Shown in pieces: positions 31,280-40,732 of a stretch of DNA of 44,964 bases. Source of the stretch: Hyalangium versicolor. GTDB taxonomy: Bacteria; Myxococcota; Myxococcia; Myxococcales; Myxococcaceae. Made by a program: the position numbers and the translations under genes. The DNA lies in assembly GCF_020103695.1 (NCBI RefSeq), contig NZ_JAHXBF010000052.1:1-44964 (forward strand), in the 5' to 3' direction. Position 1 is the first letter of the stretch. Every line of letters starts with the position of its first letter. The notes under the pieces were generated by a model, which did no database searches, was not told the origin of the DNA, and was given only the letters and a program-made list of their open reading frames with translations.

Positions 31280-31794
31280 CGCGGCCTCCGACGGTAGGAG
31301 AGGCCCTGCACCTCGAGGCTCACGTCCAGCGCACCCTGTCCTTCGGGCTCTCGCGCGAAGGTCCAGCTCTGCTCCACACCGTCATCGCCATTGCGCAGCG
31401 TCTCGACGGCCTCCTCCCGCGAGAGCTGGAGGCTCCCATCCGGGGCCAGCGCTCCACGGGCGGGCTTCCTGAAAAGGGTCTGGCCACCGCGGCGGATGCG
31501 CGCCGCCCCCAGCTTCAGGGGCGCCCCTCTCACCAGCGCCTGGGGAGCAGCAGGAGCGTGGAAGGGCGTGAGCGCCAGCCCGTCTGCGCCCGCTTGGACA
31601 GCGTAGGTGCCATGGTTCCCGCTCCAACGCCCGTCGGCCCCCAGGTGGAACGCGAAGTGCACCTGTCGCATGGCGCGTTTCAAGTCGACGGGGGGAACCG
31701 AGCCATCGTTCTGGGGAGCGCCATTCGCGGACAGACTGCAGAGAACGGCACACAGACTGCACAACAGCATCCAGGCTTTCAATGGAGGCTCCAC
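31135..31794 (-). pseudogene. Out-of-frame N-terminal part of the MYXO-CTERM protein
   Basis: This frame encodes a signal peptide (MLLCSLCAVLCSLSANGA) and about 140 residues of sensible sequence up to LEVQGLSY. It then turns into Arg/Pro-rich out-of-frame residues. At 31290-31300 the frame that continues the protein (PSEAAVASNGVDYFVAW) takes over. The shift equals loss of one base (or gain of two). The start is uncertain: GTG 31794, TTG 31782 (best placed after GGAG) or ATG 31770. Either the gene is broken, or the assembly has an error here; a stretch may also be deleted at the joint, since the usual middle section of such N-termini is short here. Confidence 0.65.
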
Positions 31795-31902
31795 AGGCCG
31801 ATGGCTGGGACGCTCAGAGCATAAGAGAAATGGGAGGCGGGTTGAAGGAGAGGGCCGGAGCGGAGGGGCAAGGAGTGCCGCGGACGGGGGCCGCCCGAAC
31901 AG

Positions 31903-33027
31903 TCAGAAGGAGGAGTGGGTCTGCGCGTTCCTCGCGCGGATGGCCTCTTCAGTCCTCGGAACGAGCGTCTCGAGCCCGGTCCTCACGGCCTCCGCTTGGA
32001 CCTGCTCGATGAACGGGCGGAAGCGCTCGTTGTAAGCTCGAAACGCGAGCTCGAAGTTGCAGTCGTGATCTCGCATCGCATCCGCCAGTGCGGCCGCGCC
32101 ATCGATGGCCAACGAGCCCCCCATCCCAGCGGCGGGTGAAGGGCAGTACCCCGCATCGCCCACCAATGCGACTCGGCCTTTCGTCCAGGAAGGCATTCGT
32201 ATCTGGCACAGCTTGTCGAAGTAGAAGCTCTTCGCGTTCCGCACTTCTTCGAGCAGCTCCGCCGTCCTCCAGCCCGCCCCGACGAACTGGTCCGCGATGA
32301 TCCGTCGTTGCTCCTCCTCATCGCGACGGTCGTACGGGATCTCCTTGTCGGAAGCGAACGCGAAAATGATGTCCGTGTTGTTCTTGTAAGCGTTGAGCAT
32401 CACGGCCTTGCCCGGCACGTTGAACATCTGCGCGGTGTTCCGCTCGATGAGCAGCTTGTTCACGATCGTGATCGAGAAGTACTGCCCGAGAAAATACAGG
32501 TACTGGGCTTCGTCGCCGAACCAGAGCCTCCGCACGGAGGAGTGAACACCATCGCAGCCAAACACCAGGTCGAACGTGCGTCGTGCTCCCTTGGCGAACG
32601 TGGCCTCGATGCTGCCTTGCGTCCCGCTCAGCGCGGTCATGCTGTCGTCGAAGACGACTTCGATGTAGTCCTTCACGGCGTCGAACAGCATGTTCAGCAG
32701 AACGGTTCGTTCGATCTCGAACTCGCTGTCCGAAGGTGCTTCGCCTTCACCTCTCAGCACCAACGAGCGCTCCGTGACATCGCGCTCGTTCTTCATTTCC
32801 CACCGCTGCAGGCTCAATCGGTTCGACCGGATCTGATCGAAGAGGCCCATGCGCCGGACGATGTCGACGGTGTTGCCTTTGATGTCGACGGCCGTGCCGC
32901 CCGTCCGGAGCCCGCGCGCGACCTCCACGACGGTCACCTCGTAGCCGAGGCGGCTCATCCAAAAAGCGGTCGAGAGCCCGGCGAAGCTCGCGCCAGAGAT
33001 GAGGACCTTCTTTCCATTCGCGCTCAT
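31903..33027 (-). CDS. FAD-dependent monooxygenase (TetX/PHBH-like)
   Basis: 374 residues. Perfect AAGGAGG upstream of ATG 33027 fixes the start. FAD-binding motif ISGASFAGLSTA (about 9-20) with a Glu end-strand (VTVVEVA). NADPH/FAD 'DG' motif VFGCDGVHSSVR (about 165-176), and the ribityl motif GDAGYCPSPAAGMGGSLAIDGA (about 290-311, shortened here to its two halves GDAGYCPSP and AAGMGGSLAIDGA). These are class A flavoprotein hydroxylases that act on aromatic compounds or tetracycline-like antibiotics. Divergent from a TetR regulator that probably controls it, suggesting an inducible detoxification function. Confidence 0.88.
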   Translation of the reverse strand: MSANGKKVLISGASFAGLSTAFWMSRLGYEVTVVEVARGLRTGGTAVDIKGNTVDIVRRMGLFDQIRSNRLSLQRWEMKNERDVTERSLVLRGEGEAPSDSEFEIERTVLLNMLFDAVKDYIEVVFDDSMTALSGTQGSIEATFAKGARRTFDLVFGCDGVHSSVRRLWFGDEAQYLYFLGQYFSITIVNKLLIERNTAQMFNVPGKAVMLNAYKNNTDIIFAFASDKEIPYDRRDEEEQRRIIADQFVGAGWRTAELLEEVRNAKSFYFDKLCQIRMPSWTKGRVALVGDAGYCPSPAAGMGGSLAIDGAAALADAMRDHDCNFELAFRAYNERFRPFIEQVQAEAVRTGLETLVPRTEEAIRARNAQTHSSF

Positions 33028-33076
33028 GACTCCTCCTTTTGAGGGCCGCATTCTGGCAACCCTCAAGACCAGGAGA

Positions 33077-33123
33077 TTATACTCGGTAAAAATTTTCGCA
33101 CGAGATTCGTTGACCAAGTATAA
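33077..33123. promoter_or_regulatory. Divergent operator/promoter for monooxygenase and TetR genes
   Basis: Arms TTATACTCGG (33077-33086) and CCAAGTATAA (33114-33123) are inverted with 9 of 10 positions matching, 27 bp apart. The left arm contains a perfect TATAAT -10 box for the monooxygenase (minus strand, about 33075-33080). The right arm contains TATAAA for the TetR gene (plus strand). The symmetric layout over both -10 regions is what a TetR dimer pair or a looped operator would need. The -35 elements are weak, so activation or derepression is likely. Confidence 0.6.
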
Positions 33124-33168
33124 AAAATCCGTGCCCCATGCCGGTGGCGCTTCGCTAGAGTCCGGCGC

Positions 33169-33801
33169 ATGGGCGAGCGACGCGAGAGCAAGAAGCGCGA
33201 GACGAGGCAGCGGATCTCCGATGTGGCAACGGAGCTTTTCCTCGCGCGGGGCTTCGATGCGGTGACGCTCGACGAGATCGCGGCCGCTGCGAACGTCTCC
33301 AAGATGACGGTCTTCAACTACTTCGCGCGCAAGGAGGACCTCATGCTCGATCGCCAAGATGACTTGAAGCTGCTCTTCTTTCGCGAGGCGATCCGCGCGA
33401 GGCCGCAAGGGCAATCTCCGATTGCCGAGCTCCGCGCTCTCATGGGCAAGCTGCGAGAGCAGAAGCATCCGTTCGCCCGCTTCGACCGCCATACGGCTGA
33501 CTTCTGGCGCTTCGTCGCGGCGAGCCCGTCGCTCGAGGCGCGGCTCCGTGAACTCAACGACGAAGCGGCTGAAGGGCTCGCGATCGAGCTCGGTGGTCCG
33601 AAGCCGGATGGCCTCGCGCGGCTCGCGGCCGGCATGATCGTGCTGACGGTGCGTACGGCTCGCCAAGAAGCCGTCCGCGTGTTCGAACACGGAGGCTCCG
33701 CGAAGAAGGCGAACGCTGTGTTCTTCGCCTTGATCGATCAGGGCTTCGCGGCCGTTCAAGGAATGGAGTCAAGGCCACCCGCTCGTACACATCCGGGCTG
33801 A
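33169..33801 (+). CDS. TetR/AcrR-family transcriptional regulator
   Basis: 210 residues. HTH at about residues 15-60: RQRISDVATELFLARGFDAV then LDEIAAAANVSKMTVFNYFARKEDL. The C-terminal ligand domain is typical, with NAVFFALIDQGFAAVQ. Its own promoter region faces the monooxygenase gene and carries an inverted repeat, the classic repressor arrangement. The last about 12 residues (ESRPPARTHPG) are read from DNA that looks like the reverse strand of an IS3 transposase end (33767-33850), so the natural C-terminus may have been replaced. Confidence 0.88.
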   Translation: MGERRESKKRETRQRISDVATELFLARGFDAVTLDEIAAAANVSKMTVFNYFARKEDLMLDRQDDLKLLFFREAIRARPQGQSPIAELRALMGKLREQKHPFARFDRHTADFWRFVAASPSLEARLRELNDEAAEGLAIELGGPKPDGLARLAAGMIVLTVRTARQEAVRVFEHGGSAKKANAVFFALIDQGFAAVQGMESRPPARTHPG

Positions 33802-33850
33802 GGTAGCCCAGCGAGGAGCGGCGGGCCACACTCTTCGTCAGGGGTAGAGC
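33767..33850 (-). mobile_element. Remnant of an IS3-family transposase C-terminus
   Basis: On the minus strand this stretch encodes LTKSVARRSSLGYLSPDVYERV. The core SSLGYLSPxxYER is the conserved end of IS3-family OrfB transposases. There is no upstream catalytic domain and no frame that extends it, so only the 3' tip survives. It overlaps the TetR 3' end and precedes hrpA. Confidence 0.55.
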
Positions 33851-33878
33851 GTGCGCTTCAGTGCTAGGTCATGCTGCC

Positions 33879-36800
33879 ATGCCTGGCGACTCACCCGTCC
33901 CACCTCCCGGCGGCTTGCCCACCCTGCACTTCCCCCCCGAGCTCCCCATCTCGAGCCGGGTGGAGGACATCACCGCGGCCATCACCGCCCATCAGGTGGT
34001 CATTGTCGCGGGGGCCACCGGCTCGGGGAAGACGACGCAGCTACCGAAAGTCCTGCTCGCCATGGAGCGCGGCCGCCCGCGCCAGATTGGCGTCACCCAG
34101 CCCGGCGTATCGCCGCGACGAGCGTGGCGGCGCGCGTGGCACGCGAACTCGGCACGGAGCTGGGCACGGACGTCGGCTACCAGATTCGCTTTGAAGACCG
34201 CTCGTCCCGGCAGACGGCCGTGAAGTTCATGACCGACGGGGTCCTGCTCGCGCAGATTCACAGCGACCCGCTCCTGAGCCGCTACGACACGGTCGTGCTC
34301 GACGAGGCCCACGAGCGCAGCCTCACCATCGACTTCCTGCTCGGGTGGCTCAAGCGCATCCTCCCCAGGCGCCCCGACCTCAAGGTGGTGGTGAGCTCGG
34401 CCACCATCGAGACCGAGCGCTTCTCGCAGTTCTTCGGGGGGGCTCCAGTCATCCAGGTGGAGGGCCGTACCTTTCCGGTGGACGTGCTCTACGAGCCACC
34501 CCCCGAGGACGCCGAGCTCGCCGACTCCGTCGCCGATGCGGTGGCGGACGTGCTCTCGCTCGACCCGGACGGGGACGTCCTCGTGTTCCTCCCCGGGGAG
34601 CGGGAAATCCGCGAGGCCGAGAATGCCCTGAACGCGCGCGAGCTCCGCGGCACGGTGGTGCAGCCCCTGTATGCGCGCCTGTCGGCCGCCGAGCAGTCGC
34701 GCGTCTTCGCTACCATCCCCGAGCGCCGGGTCATCCTCGCCACCAACGTTGCGGAGACGTCGGTCACCATCCCGGGGATCGTGTACGTCGTGGATACGGG
34801 AGTAGCGCGCCTGTCGCGCTACGACCCGCGCTCGGGCACCACACGCCTGCACATCGAGCCGGTCTCCCAGGCCAGCGCCGACCAGCGCAAAGGGCGCTGC
34901 GGCCGCGTGCGTGAGGGGGTCTGCGTGCGCCTCTACGACGAGGCGAGCTTCACCACGCGGTCCGCTTTCACCGACCCGGAAATCAAGCGCACCGGGCTCG
35001 CGGGGGTCATCCTGCGGATGAAGTCCCTCGGCCTCGGTGACGTCGAGGACTTCCCCTTCCTCGACCCGCCCCAGCCGAGGGCCATCGCCGAGGGCTGGCG
35101 GGTGCTCGAGGAGCTCGGGGCCATCGAGGGCAAGGAGCGCACCTTGACGCCGCTCGGGCACCAGCTCGTGCGCTTCCCGGTGGACCCGCGCATCGCGCGG
35201 ATGATTCTCGCCGGCGCCGAGTACGGGTGCCTGGACGAGGTGCTCATCATCGCCGCGGCGCTCAACCTGCAGGACCCGCGCGAGCGGCCACGGGAGCTCG
35301 CGCAGAAGGCGGACGAGTTGCACCGGCGCTTCCGTGACGAGCACTCGGACTTCACGGGGCTCCTCAAGCTGTGGGCGTTCGTGCGCGAGGCCGAGGGCCG
35401 GGGGACGTCCCATCTGCGGCGCGTGTGCCGGGACAACTTCCTGTCCTTCCTGCGGGTGCGCGAGTGGCGGGACGTCCAGCGCCAGCTTGAGGAGACCGTC
35501 CGCGAGCTGCGCCTGCCGCGCAAGGGCCGGGGCGCCCCGTCGCGCGGGGACGCCCTGCACCAGGCTCTCCTCACCGGGCTCCTGTCCCGCATCGGCCAGT
35601 GGAATCCGGAGCAGCGCCACTATACGGGCGCGAAGCAGACGCGCTTCATGGTTCACCCCTCGTCGGCGCTCGCGAAAAAGCCCCCTGCCTGGGCGATGGC
35701 GTTCGAGCTCGTGGAGACGTCCCAGCTGTTCGCGCGCACCGTGGCGAAGCTCGACCCGGAGTGGCTCGCGGCGGCGGCCCCCCACCTGCTCAAGCGCAGC
35801 TACTCCGAACCGCACTGGTCGGAGAAGTCCGCGCGCGCCGTGGTGAAGGAGAACGCGACCCTCTTCGGGCTTCAGGTCTTCAAGGAGCGCCCCGTGGCCC
35901 TGGCCAGCATGGACCCCGCTCGGGCACGGCTGATGTTCCTCGATCATGCCCTGGCGCGCGGCGAGTACCGCACCCGAGGGGCGTTCCAGGAAAAGAACCG
36001 CCAGGTGCTCGAGCGCGTGGCGCGCCTGCGGGACAAGGCCCGGCGCAGCGAGCTGCTCGACAGCGAGGCGCTGCTGACGTTCTTCGACCAGCGCCTCCCG
36101 GCGGACGTGACGGACGGAGCGAGCTTCGAGGCCTGGCGCCGCAAGGCCGAGGCGGCCGACCCCGACGTGCTCGTCCTCTCGATGGAGGATGCCCTCTCGC
36201 ACGACCCGGACCTGTCCCCGGCGCACTACCCAGACGCCATCACCTTGCACGGCGCGTCCGTGCCGGTGACGTACACCTTCGACCCCTCGGCAGAGGACGA
36301 CGGCATCACCCTGAGCGTGCCGCTGCTGCTGCTCGCACAGCTGGTCCCGGGTGAGCTGGACTGGACCATCCCCGGGTGGCAGCGGGAGAAGCTCACCGCC
36401 CTGCTCGAGCAGGTCCCCCGCGCCCAGCGCAAGCAGCTGGGGCCGGTGCCGGACCTGGTCGACCGTCTCGAGAAGGAACTTGTGCCCTTCCGCGGGCCGA
36501 TGATTCCAGCGCTCGCCCATGCGGTGTCCCGGCTGTGCGGCGTGGACGTGCCCGAGGAATCCCTCCGGGCGGATGCCGTGGCGCCGTACCTGCGCATCAC
36601 GCTCCGGGTGCTCGACGAGCGGGGAAAGGAGCTCGCGCGGAGCCGCGACGCCGACGCGCTGCTCGAGCAGTACGGGGGACGTGCACGGGCGGCGCTGCGC
36701 AGCGTGGCACCGACTTCGGACTGGGAGCGCAAGGGGCTGACGGCCTGGACCTTCGGCGAGCTGCCCCCTGTGCTCACCCGGCGGGCCGGGGGGCTCGAGG

Positions 36801-37588
36801 TCCGCAGCTACCCCGCGCTCGTCGACCGGGGCGCTGCCGTAGACCTGGTGCTGCTCGAGACCTCCGCCGCCGCCGACGCGGCCACGCGCACGGGGGTCCG
36901 CCGGCTCCTGATGCTCGCCGCGCGCGGACACGTGGCTGTCAGCGCCGCGCGCATGCCGCTGCCCTTCCCGTCCTTGGACGGCGCGCCGCCCGCGCGGGGC
37001 CAGGCCGAGGCCTTCCGGGCGCTCCTCCTCGCACGCAGCGTCGACGATGCGTTCAAGCTCGCACCGGGTGCGCCGCTGCCCCGCACGAAGGTGGCCTTCG
37101 AGGCGCTGGTTCGTGATGGCTCACCGCGCATCGAGGATGCGGCCCGGGACTGGGCGGACGCCGTCATTGCCACCTCCTCGGAGCTCGCTGCGACGCTCGC
37201 TGCACTCAAGGCAGCATCCAAGGGGCCGAGCGGCGCGGCGGCCGTGCGAGACATCCGCTCGCAGCTCGGGCACCTGTTCCCCGCGAACCTCATCGAGTGG
37301 ATTCCCCTCGTGCGCCTGCTGAACTACCCGCGCTACCTCCGCGCGGCCCAGGCACGGCTGTCGCGTGCGGTGGCAAACCCCGGCAAGGACGCAGGGAAGA
37401 CGGCGCCCTTCACCCCCTTGTGGGAGACCTTCCTCGCCAGGCGCGCCACCGTGCGTGACCAGGAAGCGGCGCAGGAGCTGCGGTGGGCCTTCGAGGAGCT
37501 CCGCGTGGCCATCTTCGCTCCGGAGGTGACGACGCCCGTGTCGGTGACGGTGACGAAGGTCGGCGCAGCCCTCGCGGCGCTGCGTTAG
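33879..37588 (+). pseudogene. hrpA: ATP-dependent RNA helicase HrpA, frameshifted near motif I
   Basis: Full-length for HrpA (about 1236 codons) but split between two frames. From ATG 33879 the first frame carries GATGSGKTTQLPKVL (Walker A) and ends in IGVTQPG. The continuation RRIAATSVAARVARELG is one base out. The junction is CCC at 34101-34103, where one more C would restore TQPRRIA, the expected sequence. Downstream are DEAHER, SSATIETE, VFLPGERE, ATNVAETSVTIPG, QRKGRCGRV and a long DUF3418-type C-terminus. A lost C in a short C-run is typical of sequencing error as well as mutation. If the error is technical, the gene is an intact DEAH-box RNA helicase. Confidence 0.85.
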
Positions 37589-37591
37589 GCA

Positions 37592-38045
37592 ACAACGACC
37601 GGAACACGCTGGAGCGAAGACGCCATGAAACCTCGTGAGGTTCGCCCGAGGCGGGGGCACCAGGGACACCAGGCGACGTAAGAGTTCCAGTCCAGTGAAG
37701 AAGAGGTGCGTAGTGCCATCCGGCAGCGGTCGCTTCATTCGGTAGGCGATGCGGCCGTCCTCCGTTCGCGACAAGCGCACTGGATGAACGACACGGCCCC
37801 TGCCTGCGCACGACGGATGCCCTGCCTCCGCGCTCGCCGCCGTCACATGTGCCCGCTTCGCGTTGCAGGATGGGCACACCCTTCGCCCCTTGCACGAGAA
37901 GGCGACGAGAAGTTCGTCCTTGCAACTCTCACAGAGCACCCGCGCGAAGCCGCGCGCCAATACTCCGCACTCCAGGTATCTTGTGAAGTCCCGCTCCACG
38001 TAGAGCAACCCGCCGCTCTCAAGCGCTCTCCCTCTAAGAAAGGGA
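37592..38045 (-). mobile_element. Degenerate IS91-family transposase remnant
   Basis: On the minus strand one continuous frame encodes GLLYVERDFTRYLECGVLARG, then VAFSCKGRRVCPSCNAKR (the IS91 zinc-binding domain). It then jumps to DGRIAYRMKRPLPDGTTHLFF and RFHGVFAP (the transposase C-terminal region). The central HUH-type catalytic domain is missing, so the element is an internally deleted fossil. It begins within a few bases of the hrpA stop and ends about 75 bp from the ptuB stop, so it marks the border between the housekeeping region and the defence island. Confidence 0.8.
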
Positions 38046-38121
38046 GCGGGGCTTGCATTCGGGGACCCAATCGGCTCTTGACGCACCCAAATTTGGACCC
38101 AATCCGGAGAACACATAGACG

Positions 38122-39000
38122 CTAAGGAGCGCCGGGTCTGAGCGGGTCTGCGAGCTGGTGCTGGGCCCTGTAGGCGGGAGGTACGAGGTGCCGGAGCGCG
38201 TGCCACGTGAATGCGGACCACTGCGCTCCCGGGGTGAAGCTGTCCGCTATCAGTTGGTTCCAGCGCTTGTGCGCCTCGCGGATACGGCCAGCGACCAGAT
38301 GTTGTTCCACTTCTTCGATGCTCGGCAGCAGCGTTCGCACGTGGCCCTGAGCCCGACCCGCCAATTCGCTGAGCTGGAGAATTTCGATGGTTACTCTTCC
38401 CTCGTCCGTCAAGCCCAGGGGCGTCCAGATCCAGTCCCGCCGGTTGAAGCTGGTGTTCGTAGGGTACCACTCGATGTGGTCGAGCGGGTCTTCGGTTCCT
38501 GCCGGATCGATCAACAGCGGCCGCTCTTTGGACACGTCCGAGATGGGGTAGGGCGGCGGGAGCGAGAGGGGCGCCTTGGGTGCAAGGGCTTTGCGAGTCT
38601 TGCGGCGCAGCGGGAAGTAGTTCGCCTTGTGGCCTCGGTCATTGCATCGGGTGCAGGAGAACAGCAGGCTCGACCAGCTCCAAGCCAGCCACCAGTAATA
38701 CCCCTTGTCGACGCGCTGCTTCTGGCCTGGGAAGTGCCTCCAGGCACCATCCTTGGGACGGTAGTGCTCGACCGGCGAGCTGCTGAAGTCCATTTGGCGC
38801 TCGCACCATGCGCACTTCTCGTGCTGGGCGAGGTACAGGGACTGCTTGGTCGCGCGAGAGTTGTAGCCTTTGCTCAGCATTTCCAGCAGGACGTCGGACA
38901 CCCCCCCGTGCTGGTTGAAAACCTTCGCGGCGGCAGCCCGGTACCGGGGCGCGGACCTTTGAAGGCCGATGGGATCGGCACCGCGAGCGATGCGGATCAC
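38122..39000 (-). CDS. ptuB: Septu-type HNH nuclease PtuB
   Basis: 292 residues. HNH-type nuclease: a first Cys pair CAWC (63-66), the catalytic core EHYRPK (Glu78, His79), the second Cys pair CTRCN (116-120) with Asn120, and HKANYFP. This is the TIGR02646/PtuB arrangement. GTG 39000 overlaps the ptuA stop by 4 bp (GTGA), so both are translated as a unit. In Septu, PtuB cleaves nucleic acid when licensed by the PtuA ATPase on phage infection. There is no reverse transcriptase nearby, so this is a stand-alone Septu rather than a retron. Confidence 0.85.
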   Translation of the reverse strand: MIRIARGADPIGLQRSAPRYRAAAAKVFNQHGGVSDVLLEMLSKGYNSRATKQSLYLAQHEKCAWCERQMDFSSSPVEHYRPKDGAWRHFPGQKQRVDKGYYWWLAWSWSSLLFSCTRCNDRGHKANYFPLRRKTRKALAPKAPLSLPPPYPISDVSKERPLLIDPAGTEDPLDHIEWYPTNTSFNRRDWIWTPLGLTDEGRVTIEILQLSELAGRAQGHVRTLLPSIEEVEQHLVAGRIREAHKRWNQLIADSFTPGAQWSAFTWHALRHLVPPAYRAQHQLADPLRPGAP

Positions 39001-40448
39001 TGCGCGCTCCCTCGGTTTGCCGAGAGGTCTTCAAAGGCTTTCCTGCCCTCGGCTCTTCCGAGCCGCTGAATGAGTTCTCTCCGCACCTCGCCGTGCAGCT
39101 CCCTCAGCTCCCGGGACTGAGCGGCTGTCGGAGCGGGGTGGGCCGAGAGGACCTGGAGCCGCCGGAGCTTCTCCCCCAGAGGATTGGGCGTCATGCCTTC
39201 GAGTCCGAACCACGTCCGGTACAGCTCACCGCCAGTCATGAGCCGCGGATCGGGCTGATGCTCGGCGTCTTGAACGCCCGGACGGAACTGTCCTCCCCGG
39301 CGGTCCCAGCCCCCCTGGACGATGTCGCCCGTCTCCTCGTCCACCACGAGCCGGACCACCTCATGGGGAGCCAGCGATGACAGCACGACAGGGGAGTGGG
39401 TGGTTGCCACGAACTGCATGCGGGGGAAGACGCGGCGCAGGGCCGGAATGAAGCGCGCCTGCCAGGTTGGATGCAGGTAGAGGTCGATCTCATCAATGAG
39501 AACGAGCCCCTCCATGTCGGTGGTGTCCAACTCGGTCTTCGACTCCAGCAGAACGTGGCCGATGAGATCCGCGATCCAGGCGAAGGTCGACTGGTATCCG
39601 TGGGAGAGCGCGACCCCCGCGATGGCAACCGGGTCCTGCTTCCGGGCCATGACCTGGTAGAAGCGGTCGCTCTCGATGAGCGACATACTGGAGCGGGCGC
39701 CTCCCTGGCCGCGCAGTTCTAGGCGCGCCAGCCCCGGAAAGAGGTCAGCGCCTCCCAGCTTGATCGCTTGGTTCAGCATGCGGCTGAAGCGGCGTGAAGT
39801 CTCTCCTAGCCTGCGGCTTTCTCTCTGATCCTTCTCCAGGAAGTGATTCGCGAAGCCAATCGATGCGAGCTGCTTCTGCCGGAACAAAGGCTCCAGGCGC
39901 TCGATGGAAGGGCGAGTCAAGGTGGGCGTCTCGTTCGCATCCGGCAGCGCGCGCGCGATGCCATAGCCCGCGACGAACCAGAGCGGCGCGTTGGTGGCCC
40001 GAGCCTCGGCGAGGGGATCACGCGCCACCGGCTTCGAGGACTCGCCGCCATAGTGGGCATCGGCATCCAGGGAGGTGGTGCCGAACGGGAGGCTGACGCG
40101 AGAGCGAAGTTCCCAGCTCCCTGACTGGTGCTTGGCCTTGGGCGGCATCAACGGGTGGATCTTCTCGCCTCCTGCGATCGAGTCGGGACCGAACATGAAC
40201 TGAACGTCGATCAACATGGACTCTTCTTTTCGCCGGTCGCACAGGTGTTTGACCGTAGCCCCAGCGAGCCCGCTGACCTCTTTGTACCCAGCCGCTGCCA
40301 GCGCGATGGCTTGGAGGAGCGTGGTCTTGGCCGTCCCGTTTTCGCCAATGAGCACCGTCCACATGCGGGGCTCACCGCGGTGCGTAAAGTCGAGTTCAAA
40401 GCGCCCGAGTCGCTTCAGGTTATCGACCTCAAGGTGGCGGATGTACAT
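38997..40448 (-). CDS. ptuA: Septu-type ATPase PtuA
   Basis: 483 residues. ABC/SMC-type (AAA_21/OLD-like) ATPase. Walker A IGENGTAKTT (34-43, with Ala where Gly is usual), signature ALSHGYQS (280-287), Walker B LVLIDEIDLYLHP (315-327) and H-loop ATTHSP (348-353). ATG 40448 (MYIRHLEVDNLKRLG) is the natural start of such proteins; an in-frame ATG at 40472 would add eight residues. It forms an operon with ptuB and is expected to act as the infection sensor that gates the nuclease. ATP loss on infection is one proposed trigger in the Septu literature. Confidence 0.85.
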   Translation of the reverse strand: MYIRHLEVDNLKRLGRFELDFTHRGEPRMWTVLIGENGTAKTTLLQAIALAAAGYKEVSGLAGATVKHLCDRRKEESMLIDVQFMFGPDSIAGGEKIHPLMPPKAKHQSGSWELRSRVSLPFGTTSLDADAHYGGESSKPVARDPLAEARATNAPLWFVAGYGIARALPDANETPTLTRPSIERLEPLFRQKQLASIGFANHFLEKDQRESRRLGETSRRFSRMLNQAIKLGGADLFPGLARLELRGQGGARSSMSLIESDRFYQVMARKQDPVAIAGVALSHGYQSTFAWIADLIGHVLLESKTELDTTDMEGLVLIDEIDLYLHPTWQARFIPALRRVFPRMQFVATTHSPVVLSSLAPHEVVRLVVDEETGDIVQGGWDRRGGQFRPGVQDAEHQPDPRLMTGGELYRTWFGLEGMTPNPLGEKLRRLQVLSAHPAPTAAQSRELRELHGEVRRELIQRLGRAEGRKAFEDLSANRGSAQ

Positions 40449-40555
40449 GGATGCACGGTCACATACGCGCATCCATGCCGCAAGAAGTAGGACAGTCCCC
40501 GTTGGGGGTTCAAACTCGCCACGAAGACGAGCCGCCTCCTCGCACGGCCAGGGAC

Positions 40556-40732
40556 TCAGCGGACGTGTTCGATGACGAGCCATGAGACCTTGGGGCAGAG
40601 CATGCGGTAGGCTCCGGCGGCGTGGGCTCCCAGCCCAGCGTTCCTGACCCGGTACGAGTCCGTATCCGCCGCTTCCAGTTCGTCGTGGGACTCGGCGACT
40701 GGGAAGCACTTCCCGAGATGCCGGGCGAAGTC
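40556..40732 (-). pseudogene. Short coding remnant upstream of ptuA
   Basis: A 58-codon open stretch on the minus strand contains natural-looking protein: GKCFPVAESHDELEAADTD, then YRVRNAGLGAHAAGAYRMLC and SWLVIEHVR. It is closed at the 5' side by a TAG (40733-40735) and has no start codon. It looks like the 3' tail of a lost gene. The rest of 40449-41087, a 640-bp gap, holds no other gene I can support and should contain the two divergent promoters for ptuAB and the SIR2 unit. Confidence 0.4.

Noticed and set aside
33992..36931. Minus-strand open frame of 979 codons opposite hrpA
   Set aside because: Antisense shadow; the helicase motifs on the plus strand are decisive.
37121..38470. A single 449-residue minus-strand gene
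   Set aside because: Only the middle is transposase-like; the left part is antisense to hrpA and the right part lies over ptuB, so it is an IS91 fossil with chance open flanks.
40500..40530. tRNA-like GGTTCAAAC (T-loop) sequence
   Set aside because: No pairing T-stem, anticodon arm or acceptor stem can be built around it on either strand.
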